A DNA stretch of 64,000 nt from Chloroflexota bacterium (GTDB lineage Bacteria; Chloroflexota; Anaerolineae; Anaerolineales; Villigracilaceae), in contig JAIOOU010000007.1 in NCBI GenBank assembly GCA_021414245.1, forward strand, positions 62,001 to 126,000, read 5' to 3'. Every line of letters starts with the position of its first letter. The first letter of the stretch is position 1. Under the pieces are notes generated by a model that saw only the letters and a list, made by a program, of their open reading frames with translations, was not told the origin of the DNA and searched no databases. A program made the translations under genes and the position numbers. Of the stretch, positions 17,619 to 28,912 are shown piece by piece.

Positions 17619-18041
17619 CTCAGGTCGGTTGGGCAGTCGCGGTTCCGCATTGTCGGGATCGAGGAAAGTCCGCACTCCATGGAGCACGGCGTCGGATAGC
17701 AACCGGGGCGGGGATAGCGTCGAGAGGCGTGAACCTGCCGGACAAGGGCCACAGAAACAAACAGCCCCGCATCCGAAAGGATGCCGGGGTCATGGTGAAA
17801 AGGTGGTGTAAGAGACCACCGGCGTTTGCAGTAATGCAGGCGGCCAGGTAACCCCCGCCGGGAGCAAGGCCAAGCAGGGGCGAAATCGTCTTCGGACGAT
17901 GGGAGACTGCTCGTCTCCGCATAGCCCCGGGTAGGCTGCAACGAGCAACGCGGTGACGCGTTGCCCAGAGAGATGACTGCACAGATGGATCGCTCGAAAG
18001 GGTGTCCATTGGACAGAATGCGGCTTATAGACCGGCCTGAG
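17619..18041 (+). ncRNA. rnpB: RNase P RNA (bacterial type A)
   Basis: The catalytic RNA that matures tRNA 5' ends. Its hallmarks are all present in order: gaggaaagtccgcactcc (CR-I) near 17660, the ggtggtgtaagagaccaccg segment near 17800-17820, and acagaatgcggcttatag near 18013-18030 (CR-V). The 5' segment 17619-17629 pairs with 18031-18041 to close P1 with one G-U pair, which fixes both ends within a few bases. The length of about 423 nt is normal for type A. Reading frames within this stretch are not genes. Confidence 0.96.
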
Positions 18042-18070
18042 GGTCCTATACGCCAGTCTTCAAATTTATC

Positions 18071-18403
18071 ATGCAAAAGATCCCGCGTTTAACAACCATT
18101 ATTGACCAGCTTCTTAAACAGCCTGTCCGCGCCGGCTCGGTAAATATTGCCGTGGGTGCGCTTGCCGCATGTACGGATTCTGAGATCCACGCCTGCTGGT
18201 CGTCCAACGTGCGGAATACCCCGCTTGTGAATGCTATATTGAAGATCCAGCGCATTCCGGCTGAACAGCAATGCATGGTATGTTTTCAAAAGTACAACCC
18301 CGTGAATCAGGAGACCTCCTGTCCATTTTGTGGAAGCGTGGGAGCCAAAATCCTGGTGGGGGAGGAGTTTTATCTGGAATCCGTTCAGGAGGAAAATGAA
18401 TAA
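18071..18403 (+). CDS. HypA-like zinc protein lacking the nickel-binding N-terminus
   Basis: A 110-residue protein. The second half matches HypA/HybF hydrogenase nickel chaperones: C-x2-C (CMVC), 12 residues further CPFCG, then GEEFYLESVQEEN, the family's C-terminal signature. The N-terminus starts MQKIPRLTTII instead of MHELSIAQ, so the Ni-ligating His2 and Glu3 are absent. No hydrogenase or other hyp gene is nearby. It starts 29 nt after rnpB and overlaps the next start (18396-18403). It may be a diverged HypA paralogue with a retained structural zinc site only. Confidence 0.7.
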   Translation: MQKIPRLTTIIDQLLKQPVRAGSVNIAVGALAACTDSEIHACWSSNVRNTPLVNAILKIQRIPAEQQCMVCFQKYNPVNQETSCPFCGSVGAKILVGEEFYLESVQEENE

Positions 18404-19445
18404 GCGCATTCTGATCTGGTGGACCGCCCTGATTTTTGTCCTGGCATGCAATGCGCCTTCATCCGCACCCACCCAGACCTCCAACCTGCTGGCCACCCTG
18501 TCTGCTTCCACGCCGCTGCCGGTGACTCCAGTCCTGGTTACAGGCCTGCCGCCAGCTCCAACTTCAGGAATAGGTTTTCCGTCCCCTCCCGTTGTTTTCA
18601 CATCTTCATCCATCAACCCGCCAGTCGGACATATCGTTTTCACCTGTCAAATATTCAAAGTGCAGGCTAGCAATCAGATCTGCATCATCAACGCAGATGG
18701 GACTGGATTTCGACGCCTGACCACCGATGACAGCCGCCAGCATTATTACCCGTCCCTCTCTCCGGATGGTAAGAGCGTAGTGTACGCCGCCTTTCGGGAG
18801 GAAAATGTTTATGAGATCTATGAAATGGGCCTTGCCACCGCGAATGTGACCCGGCTGACGAACCGGATCGGCATCCTGAACGCACCTGAAATATCCCCGA
18901 ATGGGAAGTACATTATTTTCAAGCATTCCTCCGGGTTCAATAATAAAAACAACGTCTGGATCATGGACCGCAACGGGGGGAACGTGAACAATGTCCCCCG
19001 CGCAGAGGGTTGGGATCCAACCTGGGCTCCGGATGGAAAACATGTCCTATTCGCGTCCGACAGGGATGGGACCGTTCAGCTCTACAGCATTCATATCGAT
19101 GGCGATGAACTGCATAAGATCAGCAACCTGCCGGCCATTCGCGGACGAAGCGACTGGTCATCGGATGGAAAATATATTGTCACGTACTCCGGCCAGCCAT
19201 GGAAACGTGAAGTCTATATCATGAATGCAGACGGCACGAATGCGCATGTCCTCTCGCCTGCGGGTGGAAATTCCCAGGGTCCGTCCTTTTCCCCCGACGG
19301 CCAGTGGGTGACCTTCACTGCCTATTACGATCACTTCAACGATGAGAATGGCTGTGAAATCTACATCATGAGGGTCGATGGAACCGACCTGCGCCGCCTG
19401 ACGGACAATGATTATTGCGATTATCAACCGCGCTGGGGACCATGA
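18396..19445 (+). CDS. TolB-like PD40 beta-propeller lipoprotein
   Basis: A 349-residue exported protein. The signal has lipobox FVLACN, then a Pro/Thr/Ser spacer. From about residue 75 there are repeated PD40 blades with motifs such as INADGTGFRRLTTDD, LSPDGKSVVYAAF, APDGKHVLFASDRDG, SSDGKYIVTYSG and FSPDGQWVTFTAY, about six in all, giving a TolB-type propeller. There are no Tol/Pal genes, as expected without an outer membrane. The ATG at 18396 has caggagg upstream and overlaps the HypA-like gene end. Confidence 0.88.
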   Translation: MNKRILIWWTALIFVLACNAPSSAPTQTSNLLATLSASTPLPVTPVLVTGLPPAPTSGIGFPSPPVVFTSSSINPPVGHIVFTCQIFKVQASNQICIINADGTGFRRLTTDDSRQHYYPSLSPDGKSVVYAAFREENVYEIYEMGLATANVTRLTNRIGILNAPEISPNGKYIIFKHSSGFNNKNNVWIMDRNGGNVNNVPRAEGWDPTWAPDGKHVLFASDRDGTVQLYSIHIDGDELHKISNLPAIRGRSDWSSDGKYIVTYSGQPWKREVYIMNADGTNAHVLSPAGGNSQGPSFSPDGQWVTFTAYYDHFNDENGCEIYIMRVDGTDLRRLTDNDYCDYQPRWGP

Positions 19446-19475
19446 TCCGCTGTGAAGATTGAGCAGGAGTAAAGC

Positions 19476-20300
19476 ATGGACATTAAAGGCAAGGTTATTG
19501 TTGTTACAGGTGCTTCATCCGGGATTGGTGAAGCCACATCACGTAAATTTGGAGCCGAAGGGGCGAAAGTGGTTCTTGCTGCAAGGCGGGTGGAAAAATT
19601 GCAGGCCCTGGCCGGGCAGATTGCCGCCATGGGGACGGGCGCGGAGACCCTGGTGGTGCAGGCAGATCTTTCCAGGTTGGATGATATTCAATCCTTGATC
19701 AGACAGACCCTTGAAAAGTTCGGCCGTATTGATGTGCTGGTAAACAACGCCGGGTTCGGACGCCTGGATTGGCTCGAGAAGCTGGACCCCGTTCAGGATA
19801 TCCAAGCTCAAATGGATGTGAATGTAATGGGAGTGATCCAGACCACCCGCCAGGTTTTACCGATCATGATCCAACAACGATCAGGCAGCATTATTAACAT
19901 GTGCTCGATGGCCGGCCTGGTAGGCACTCCGACCTATTCGATTTATGCCGCCACCAAGCACGCCGTGCATGGATTCTCGGAGGCGCTGCGACGCGAGGTC
20001 AAACCGTGGGGTATCGATGTTTCCATGGTTTATCCGGGCGGAGTGGTGACGGAATTTAGCCAGCATGCCGGCATCAAACGCAAGACCAACGCCGCCACCC
20101 CGAAATTCATGCTGCTCACCGCAGACCAGGTCGCTGACGCGGTCCTGAAACTGGTCCGCCGCCCGCGCCGCATGTTGATCATTCCCTGGTTGTGGAGTGT
20201 GACCGTGTTCATGAATAAATTCCTGCCCGGCCTGGTGGATTACACGACCATTCATCGTTTTACCATCCCCGAGCGCAAAGATGAGTTGAAGGCCGGATAA
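19476..20300 (+). CDS. short-chain dehydrogenase/reductase (SDR family)
   Basis: A 274-residue NAD(P)-dependent oxidoreductase. It has the Rossmann motif TGASSGIGE (residues 10-18), NNAG near 90, a catalytic Ser in NMCSMAGL and the Tyr157/Lys161 pair (YAATK). The basic residues in AARRVEKL after the second strand suggest NADP preference. The C-terminal third has a hydrophobic stretch (MLIIPWLWSVTVFMNKFLPGL), typical of the DltE/YqjQ-like classical SDRs acting on lipidic substrates. The substrate is not predictable. Confidence 0.92.
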   Translation: MDIKGKVIVVTGASSGIGEATSRKFGAEGAKVVLAARRVEKLQALAGQIAAMGTGAETLVVQADLSRLDDIQSLIRQTLEKFGRIDVLVNNAGFGRLDWLEKLDPVQDIQAQMDVNVMGVIQTTRQVLPIMIQQRSGSIINMCSMAGLVGTPTYSIYAATKHAVHGFSEALRREVKPWGIDVSMVYPGGVVTEFSQHAGIKRKTNAATPKFMLLTADQVADAVLKLVRRPRRMLIIPWLWSVTVFMNKFLPGLVDYTTIHRFTIPERKDELKAG

Positions 20301-20328
20301 AATTACTGATCTCAGATTTGGAGAAAAT

Positions 20329-20673
20329 ATGAGTTTCTTGTCGAAGTGGTTCGGATCTGCAATATCCACCCTGAATGCAGTTGAATTAAATGAGAAATTG
20401 AAATTTGGAAAACATCCCCTGGTGCTGGATGTGCGCCAGCCGCAGGAATATCAACAGGGGCATATCATCGGCGCGAAGTTGATTCCGCTTGGCGAGCTGC
20501 GTAAACATATGAAGGAACTGCCGCAGGGACGCGAGATCGTTTGTGTGTGCGCTTCGGGCAACCGCAGCAAGGCCGCTGCCCGGGTATTGGTGAAGGAAGG
20601 TTTTCCCGTTTCTGATCTGAAAGGCGGCATGCTTGCCTGGCGGCGTGCGAAGCTGCCTGTACAAAGGGGATGA
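20329..20673 (+). CDS. single-domain rhodanese-like sulfurtransferase
   Basis: A 114-residue protein. It has the rhodanese signature VLDVRQPQEYQQGHIIGA and the active-site loop CASGNRS with Cys74. The C-terminal DLKGGMLAWRRA is characteristic. There is no signal peptide, so it is cytoplasmic and probably moves sulfane sulfur. It lies 29 nt after the SDR gene and may be co-transcribed. Confidence 0.92.
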   Translation: MSFLSKWFGSAISTLNAVELNEKLKFGKHPLVLDVRQPQEYQQGHIIGAKLIPLGELRKHMKELPQGREIVCVCASGNRSKAAARVLVKEGFPVSDLKGGMLAWRRAKLPVQRG

Positions 20674-20706
20674 TATTTTAATGCGGGAGTCGCTTCCACA
20701 TGATTC

Positions 20707-22413
20707 TTAATCCGAAGCCCCGCCTTCCTTGATGTCCTTTAAATTCAACTGATAGCCAATCCGGCCGTTAAATTCATTAACTTCATAAGTAAAGAGAATA
20801 TCCACCCGCGGCGGCATGTTCTTGTGCCACTCCCCAAGCCTGAAGCCGATGGCATCATGAATGTATCCCTTTTCATCTTCCAACGATAATTTTAAATGCT
20901 TTGCGTCCGCGCCCACCGTGCGTGCACTCTTTACTTTGACATTGCGGGCCACAAAGGCGGCATTTGGATTTCCATACCCGGTGGGCTCCAGGTATTTTAG
21001 GGATTTCTCGAACAACTCCGCCCGAACATCTGTTAAGGAAACAACCGCATCCGCCGTGACCGTGGGCCTGAGGTCCTCTTTTGACAGTTTTTCCCTGGCG
21101 ATGGTTTTTAACCGTGCAACCAGCTCGGGCAGATTCTCATTCCGGACGGTGAAGCCGGCGGCGGCGGCATGACCTCCATGGCGAACCAGCAGGTCGGCGC
21201 ATTGATCGAGTGCTTCGGTGATGTGAAACTCCGGAATGGATCGGCATGAGCCGCGGGTTTCCTCCTCGCCCTGGGAGGCCACAACGGCAGGGCGGTAGTA
21301 TGTCTCGGTTAATCTGGAAGCTGCCAGGCCCACCACACCTGAATTGAAATCCTCCTGCGCGGCAAAAAGCAGGTAGGCATCCGGGTCCTCGGCCATGGCG
21401 ATCTCTTCGGCCCGTTTTTGCATTTCGCGTGTGATGCGCTGACGTTCACGATTCTGCATATCCAGCACCTGGGCAAGTTCGCCCGCGCGAAAAACGTCGG
21501 TGGTGGTTAATAGTTCAAAAGCTGCCAATGCTTCTTTTAATCGGCCGGCTGCATTGAGGCGCGGACCCAGGGAAAATCCAATATTACCGGCATTTACTTT
21601 ATTCAATACGATCTCGGAAACCGCCGCCAGCGAGAATAGTCCCTGCCTTGTGGTTTGTTTCATCTGCCGAAGGCCCCTGCGGACAAGCACCCGGTTTTCT
21701 CCAACGAGAGGGGCAAGGTCGGCAACGGTGCCCAAGGCAACCAGGTCGAGTAGAAAATCCAGCCCGGTTTGGATGGATTCCTGGCTGTACAGCGCTTCGG
21801 CGATCTTATAGGCAATTCCGACCCCTGCCAGATCCTTGTCTGGGTACGGATCGCCGTGCTGTTTGGGATTGATCACAGCCACAGCAGAAGGCAGGGGTCC
21901 CTCTGCAGGGTGGTGATGGTCGCTGATAATGAGATCCAGGCCAATGGTCCGGGCGTGAAGCGCTTCCTCGGGCGAGCGGATTCCGCAATCCACGGTAATG
22001 ACCAGGCTGACCCCGTCCGCTTTCAATTCATCCAGGGCGTTCTTATTAAGTCCGTAGCCTTCCTCAAACCGATTGGGGATGTAGCCGCGCACATTTGCAC
22101 TCAATGTTTGCAGGGCCTGAACCAGGAGCGCTGTGGATGTGACCCCATCGACATCGTAATCCCCGTAAATGGCAATGATTTCGCCGGTTTGGATCGCCAG
22201 ACGGATCCGGTCCGTCGCCGCCTGCATCCCGGTCAAGAGGAACGGGTCTGTGCTGAAGTTGGGTTTGGCGTTCAGGTAGGCGCGTGCATCGGCATCATTT
22301 GCATAGCCTCGATTAAAGAGGATCTGGCGCAAAACAGGCGGGAAGGCCTGAAGTGCGGAATCCGCTTCGGGGGTGATTAAGGGTGGGATAACCCAGCGTT
22401 TGGTTTGTGTCAT
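20707..22413 (-). CDS. recJ: single-stranded-DNA-specific exonuclease RecJ
   Basis: About 568 residues. A 5'-3' exonuclease of the DHH family used in recombination and mismatch repair. Motifs: YGDYDVDGVTSTALL (motif I), VITVDCGIRS (II), ISDHHHPAEG (III), ALGTVADLAPL (IV), and the DHHA1 motif VRHGGHAAAAGFT. A C-terminal OB-like domain follows. The start is uncertain: ATG at 22413 (MTQTKRWVIPP) or the in-frame ATG at 22425; neither has a clear ribosome site. It converges on the rhodanese gene. Confidence 0.94.
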   Translation of the reverse strand: MTQTKRWVIPPLITPEADSALQAFPPVLRQILFNRGYANDADARAYLNAKPNFSTDPFLLTGMQAATDRIRLAIQTGEIIAIYGDYDVDGVTSTALLVQALQTLSANVRGYIPNRFEEGYGLNKNALDELKADGVSLVITVDCGIRSPEEALHARTIGLDLIISDHHHPAEGPLPSAVAVINPKQHGDPYPDKDLAGVGIAYKIAEALYSQESIQTGLDFLLDLVALGTVADLAPLVGENRVLVRRGLRQMKQTTRQGLFSLAAVSEIVLNKVNAGNIGFSLGPRLNAAGRLKEALAAFELLTTTDVFRAGELAQVLDMQNRERQRITREMQKRAEEIAMAEDPDAYLLFAAQEDFNSGVVGLAASRLTETYYRPAVVASQGEEETRGSCRSIPEFHITEALDQCADLLVRHGGHAAAAGFTVRNENLPELVARLKTIAREKLSKEDLRPTVTADAVVSLTDVRAELFEKSLKYLEPTGYGNPNAAFVARNVKVKSARTVGADAKHLKLSLEDEKGYIHDAIGFRLGEWHKNMPPRVDILFTYEVNEFNGRIGYQLNLKDIKEGGASD

Positions 22414-22461
22414 GATGAATGTCATGAGTATAAGCGCGGATGAAACCCTGCGGAAGGGTGT

Positions 22462-22469
22462 TGTATAAT
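22462..22469 (+). promoter_or_regulatory. extended -10 (TGTATAAT) of the 22494 gene
   Basis: TGTATAAT lies 24 nt before the ATG, leaving a short leader that contains the ribosome site aaggag. No convincing -35. Confidence 0.5.
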
Positions 22470-22493
22470 TCCTTCATTCATGAAGGAGTACTT

Positions 22494-23009
22494 ATGAAAC
22501 CACTTGCATCCGATGAAAAAACTGCGATGGTGATGGTCTATACCCATAATGCACTCATACGCGGGGAAGTTGTCATTAAAGAAACACTGCGCGTCAGCAT
22601 CTGGCTGCGCACCCAGGGAGTCCCGAATTTCATTCATCTTCACAAACCACAAGTGATCCTGTTTGGGGGGACTCCACCCAAAACCCTTGGATATTCCGAG
22701 CTGTTCGTTCCCACGGTGGATGTGGTCGGTTTTCATATTGCACCGCCCGAGCATGACCCGTTGGATTATGACGCCACGGAGGTAAATCGCATGATGCAGC
22801 CGGTGGACATGATGGTCGGTTATTTCCTGCTGAAGGGCAAGATCCGCATGTCAACCCAGACCGATGTGGCGACCAATCTGGATGTGTCGCGCGCCGCCTG
22901 GATGTCCATTTATGAAGCGGACATCACCAATCCCTATCTGCCGCAATTCAATATCCATGTGCCCATGCTGCTCGTAAATCCCCTGCACGTAAATTTCGGC
23001 ATTTCGTAA
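22494..23009 (+). CDS. uncharacterised 171-residue protein
   Basis: I do not recognise the family. It is soluble, without signal peptide, and mostly beta-strand in pattern (VYTHNALIRGEVVIKE, VSIWLRTQGVPNFIHLHKPQVILFGG, MVGYFLLKGKIRMSTQTDV), as in a beta-barrel or PilZ-sized fold. The start at 22494 has aaggag 8 nt upstream and an extended -10 before it, so it is a separate transcription unit divergent from recJ. The next gene (DUF2721) is 25 nt downstream. Confidence 0.7.
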   Translation: MKPLASDEKTAMVMVYTHNALIRGEVVIKETLRVSIWLRTQGVPNFIHLHKPQVILFGGTPPKTLGYSELFVPTVDVVGFHIAPPEHDPLDYDATEVNRMMQPVDMMVGYFLLKGKIRMSTQTDVATNLDVSRAAWMSIYEADITNPYLPQFNIHVPMLLVNPLHVNFGIS

Positions 23010-23033
23010 CCGGACCGTTCCCAGGAAAATATC

Positions 23034-23438
23034 ATGGATATTTCCCTTACCACCCCGGCTTTGCTGTTCCCAACGGTCTCCCTGCTCATGCTGGCATATA
23101 CCAACCGGTTTCTGACACTGGCTTCCATCATTCGTGACCTGCATGCGCGCTATAAAACGGAGGAAGATCAGAATTTGCTGGGACAGATCACGAATTTACG
23201 CTACCGTGTCTACTTGATCCGCAATATGCAGATCTTTGGAGTGTTGAGCCTGCTCTTTTGTGTGATCAGCATGTTCGCGCTCTTTCAGGGCTGGACGACG
23301 GGCGGAAACTGGAGTTTTGCCCTGGCCCTGATCCTAATGATCGTTTCGATGCTCATCTCGCTGCGGGAATTGGTGATTTCGGTGGGCGCTCTGGATTTAT
23401 TGCTGCTTGATATGGAGGAGCACGAAAAACCGGATTAA
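23034..23438 (+). CDS. DUF2721 family membrane protein
   Basis: A 134-residue protein with three hydrophobic segments. The family features are LTTPALLFPTVSLLMLAYTNRF at the N-terminus (split here by frame-neutral variation), ITNLRYRVYLIRNMQIF, and two C-terminal TM segments ending in DLLLLDMEE. Its function is unknown. It is co-directional with the preceding 171-residue protein. Confidence 0.85.
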   Translation: MDISLTTPALLFPTVSLLMLAYTNRFLTLASIIRDLHARYKTEEDQNLLGQITNLRYRVYLIRNMQIFGVLSLLFCVISMFALFQGWTTGGNWSFALALILMIVSMLISLRELVISVGALDLLLLDMEEHEKPD

Positions 23439-23499
23439 ATCCGGATGATAGAAACAACGTATACCTTGTCAAAGGCCGGTTTTTGTGTAAGAATATATT

Positions 23500-23544
23500 T
23501 GCTCCAGCTAGGGTGCCCCCCTCACCCTGACTGGAGCATTTTTT
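23500..23544 (+). terminator. rho-independent terminator with two-part stem
   Basis: TGCTCCAG (23500-23507) pairs with CTGGAGCA (23531-23538), and inside it AGGGTG pairs with CACCCT. TTTTTTATTT follows. Confidence 0.8.
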
Positions 23545-23570
23545 ATTTAAAAAGATCAGTCTTCAAAAAA

Positions 23571-23599
23571 GCCGCAGGCATATTACCTGCGGCTTTTTT
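23571..23599 (+). terminator. rho-independent terminator
   Basis: GCCGCAGG (23571-23578) pairs with CCTGCGGC (23586-23593), loop catatta, flanked by an A run and a T run, so it can work in both directions. Confidence 0.85.
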
Positions 23600-23741
23600 G
23601 TTTTCCCTATACCGTTCCCTTCCTCCCCCAAGTGGCGGAGTTGCGTTCTCCCCGGCTGACGGATGGAGGTGACGGCTTCCTCCTGTATGATTTATATGTG
23701 CCCTGGTTCCTTGTTCACATTAAAAATTGAGGAGTTTGAAA

Positions 23742-24092
23742 ATGAAGAAAATATTAATTATCGTTTTATCTGCTCTATTCCTTGTCACGTTGACAGCTTG
23801 TGCCCCCGGTTCGAATGTAAGCCTGGATAAGAACAATTCACAAATGCTGTTTACGATGCCGGGTGCAAACCCGGAACTCGATACACCGGTCGAAGGGGGC
23901 AGCGTCGCCGGTCTCGGTACGGGACTTTGGCACGGATTGATCTCCATTGTGACCTTGATCATCTCCTTTTTCAACCCCGAGATTCAGATGTATGAAGTCC
24001 ATAATACCGGACCTTTATATAACCTGGGCTTCCTGATTGGGGCCGTGGTCTTGTTCGCCCTGATCGGTTTTTCGGGCGGCAGACGTCGGTAA
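23742..24092 (+). CDS. small lipoprotein with C-terminal membrane segments
   Basis: A 116-residue protein. It has a lipoprotein signal with lipobox LTACAP, a short soluble loop, a hydrophobic stretch (LWHGLISIVTLIISFF), the sequence NPEIQMYEVHNTGPLYNLGF and a final TM segment (LIGAVVLFALIGFSGG) with an Arg-rich end. The start has ttgaggag upstream. It is a single-gene unit between terminators. No function is known to me. Confidence 0.75.
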   Translation: MKKILIIVLSALFLVTLTACAPGSNVSLDKNNSQMLFTMPGANPELDTPVEGGSVAGLGTGLWHGLISIVTLIISFFNPEIQMYEVHNTGPLYNLGFLIGAVVLFALIGFSGGRRR

Positions 24093-24116
24093 AAACTTTT
24101 TTGGATCGATATTGGC

Positions 24117-24143
24117 AAACCGCAGGCCGATCGCCTGCGGTTT
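24117..24143. terminator. terminator between convergent genes
   Basis: An 11-bp perfect stem AAACCGCAGGC (24117-24127) with 24133-24143, 5-nt loop, T-rich tail. The stem sequence closely resembles the one at 23571. Confidence 0.85.
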
Positions 24144-24182
24144 TGTTGTTAATCCCACACAATGCTTGGAAATAGCATAATT

Positions 24183-26946
<2,764 letters not shown>

Positions 26947-26963
26947 CAAGTAAAGGAAAAATA

Positions 26964-27392
26964 ATGAATAAACCGATCGTTGTCCCATCCCCTGATAAAA
27001 AACGCAGGGCGGCCTTGACCTTGCTGGGAAAGATTCAGTCCGGCCGGGAATATTACTCTTTAAGCATCGATGGGGTCCCGTTGTCGTTGCAGAATCGGGT
27101 CTTCGGACATGTTTGTCTATGGTCACATGATTCGCGTTTCCTCTCTGTTCAGGAATGGAAGGAATTTGATCCGGCAGCCCCTCCAAAATCCTATTTGCTC
27201 ATGATCCTTGATCTGCTGACCCGCAGGGAATGTGTGGTCACTGAAGTCGAAGGCGCAAAAAGCGAGGTCAATCCCCAGGGATTTATCGGGGACAGTTTGA
27301 TGTACACCGTGGTGTATGACGGCCAGTTTGGAACCACGAAAAATTTTGAATGTAATTTCCAGTATCTTGCTGGATGGCAAACGCTAAAATAA
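26964..27392 (+). CDS. uncharacterised 142-residue protein
   Basis: Not recognised. It is soluble and beta-rich with the segment HVCLWSHDSRFLSVQEW, which looks like one blade of a WD/PD40-type propeller (compare SPDGKFLAV patterns), but only one or two such units fit. It is tucked between tgt (17 nt upstream) and uppP (1 nt downstream) in one apparent operon. A weak aaagg precedes the ATG. Confidence 0.65.
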   Translation: MNKPIVVPSPDKKRRAALTLLGKIQSGREYYSLSIDGVPLSLQNRVFGHVCLWSHDSRFLSVQEWKEFDPAAPPKSYLLMILDLLTRRECVVTEVEGAKSEVNPQGFIGDSLMYTVVYDGQFGTTKNFECNFQYLAGWQTLK

Positions 27393-27393
27393 C

Positions 27394-28215
27394 ATGACTA
27401 TTTTCCACGCCTTTTTGCTCGGTATTGTCCAGGGATTGACAGAATTCATCCCTGTCTCATCGACTGCACATTTGCTCATTGCAGAAAAACTCCTCGGACT
27501 TCCTTCGGATGACAGGACTTTTTCATTCTCCATCATCATCCAACTTGGGACTGTTTTTGCGCTGCTCTTGTATTTTTGGAGGGATTTCCGGCATATCACG
27601 GAAGCTTTTTTTCTTGGAATCCGGAATCGGAAACCTTTTGAGGACCTGCAGGCACGTCTGGGGTGGCTGATCATTGTGGCAACTCTACCGGCGTTGATCG
27701 CAGGATTCTTGTTAAAGGATGTCATCCAAACGATGTTCCACGATCCCCTGGTCTTATCGGGTATCAGGCTTTTGATTACAGCTGTCATGCTGACCGCGGT
27801 GGAATATTTTGACCGCCGCGAAAGGACCCTTGACTCAGCCACCTGGCTGGATGCCTGGTCGGTGGGATTCTTTCAAGTGTTGGCAATTTTCCCCGGGGCC
27901 TCCCGTTCCGGCTCAACGATCGCAGGCGGAATGGTGCGCGGGTTTGACCGCCCCTCAGCTGCCCGGCTGGCTTTTCTGATGTCCGCGCCGATCATGCTGG
28001 CCGCGGGTGCATACGAAACATTAAAGGTCATTGGCCTGCCTGGCACGTATGCCTTCCTGCCTTATCTTATTACCGGTTTTCTCACAGCGGCAGTGGTAGG
28101 GTGGTTTTCCATTAAATGGCTGATCTCCTTTCTGGGCAGTCACTCATTGTATATTTTTTCGATCTATTGCGCCGTTCTGGGCATTGCGGTATTGATTGCC
28201 AAATATTATCTATGA
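27394..28215 (+). CDS. uppP: undecaprenyl-diphosphatase UppP (BacA)
   Basis: A 273-residue membrane enzyme that recycles the undecaprenyl lipid carrier for cell-wall synthesis. Motifs: GIVQGLTEFIPVSSTAHLL at the N-terminus and FPGASRSGSTIAGG in the middle, with Glu and Arg/Ser residues needed for catalysis. About eight TM segments and normal length. It begins 1 nt after the preceding stop and overlaps the next start (ATGA). Confidence 0.95.
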   Translation: MTIFHAFLLGIVQGLTEFIPVSSTAHLLIAEKLLGLPSDDRTFSFSIIIQLGTVFALLLYFWRDFRHITEAFFLGIRNRKPFEDLQARLGWLIIVATLPALIAGFLLKDVIQTMFHDPLVLSGIRLLITAVMLTAVEYFDRRERTLDSATWLDAWSVGFFQVLAIFPGASRSGSTIAGGMVRGFDRPSAARLAFLMSAPIMLAAGAYETLKVIGLPGTYAFLPYLITGFLTAAVVGWFSIKWLISFLGSHSLYIFSIYCAVLGIAVLIAKYYL

Positions 28216-28838
28216 AGCAAGTTTTGACTTTTCTGGTTTCATCATTGCTTCTTTTCTCCTGCGCTCCAGCCTCAAATGAAACACCGGTTGGGGTCGTTAA
28301 AGTATATGCCACGTCCGCTGCCAGGCCCTGGCTGACCGAACTTTATGGCTGCGCGGAAAAATCAGCAACGGTATTGACCGTCAATACACAGGAACCGGAT
28401 ATTTCTTTGCGGTTGGGGGAATCTGAAGACATGATTTCTCCCGCTTATCAAATCGATGAGGAGGAACTCCTGATCGTGACCAATCGCGAAAGTCCGGTGC
28501 AGAATCTCTCCCTTGAGGAGGCTCAGAGTCTTTTTGCAGCGGGGAATCCCTCCGTGCAGGTTTGGGTGTATCCGTCCGGGGAGGATGTGCAGATGGCCTT
28601 TGACCAGCTCGTGATGAAAGGAAGACCCGTCACTTCCTTTGCGCAGGTGGCCGTCAACGAGCAGGAGATGTCTGATTTGTTAAATGCCGGCTCCAATCTG
28701 GTGGGAATCCTGCCGCGACACTGGAAGACGGGCACGGTCCGTGATGTATTTTCGGCAGGCAAAGTGCCTGTCCTGGCCATCACCCGGGGGGAGGCGCAGG
28801 GGGTGATACTGGATCTGCTCAGCTGCCTGCAGAAATAG
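28212..28838 (+). CDS. PstS/PBP-like lipoprotein
   Basis: A 208-residue exported protein. It has lipobox LLLFSCAP. The rest resembles a shortened type II periplasmic binding fold: KVYATSAARPWLTELYGCAE at the start, SLEEAQSLFAAGNPSVQVWVYPSGEDVQMAFDQL (in pieces) as in phosphate-binding-like proteins, and VGILPRHW. It is shorter than PstS (about 300). The ATG at 28212 overlaps the uppP stop. The ligand is unknown. Confidence 0.72.
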   Translation: MKQVLTFLVSSLLLFSCAPASNETPVGVVKVYATSAARPWLTELYGCAEKSATVLTVNTQEPDISLRLGESEDMISPAYQIDEEELLIVTNRESPVQNLSLEEAQSLFAAGNPSVQVWVYPSGEDVQMAFDQLVMKGRPVTSFAQVAVNEQEMSDLLNAGSNLVGILPRHWKTGTVRDVFSAGKVPVLAITRGEAQGVILDLLSCLQK

Positions 28839-28842
28839 CACT

Positions 28843-28869
28843 GGGTCCGTGAAGAGACGGACCCTTTTT
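28843..28869 (+). terminator. rho-independent terminator ending the tgt-uppP operon
   Basis: GGGTCCGT (28843-28850) pairs with ACGGACCC (28857-28864), loop gaagag, followed by TTTTTG. Confidence 0.88.
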
Positions 28870-28876
28870 GATTCCC

Positions 28877-28905
28877 TTGACATCCAATTGCAACCGGAGT
28901 ATTAT
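28877..28905 (+). promoter_or_regulatory. consensus-like sigma-70 promoter
   Basis: TTGACA (28877-28882), 17-nt spacer, TATTAT (28900-28905). It drives the membrane-protein/winged-helix operon beginning at 28953. Confidence 0.85.
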
Positions 28906-28912
28906 CCTGTAA

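Larger units (their letters stand above)
23439..23741. other. 303-bp intergenic region with two terminators and no gene
   Basis: After the DUF2721 gene come a possible promoter (TTGTCA at 23467), a hairpin terminator at 23500-23544 and a second one at 23571-23599, then about 140 bp without a recognisable structure before the small lipoprotein gene. Open frames here are short and lack coding character. Confidence 0.6.

Noticed and set aside
17518-18076. Several open frames on both strands
   Set aside because: They lie in the RNase P RNA gene, which explains the sequence conservation.
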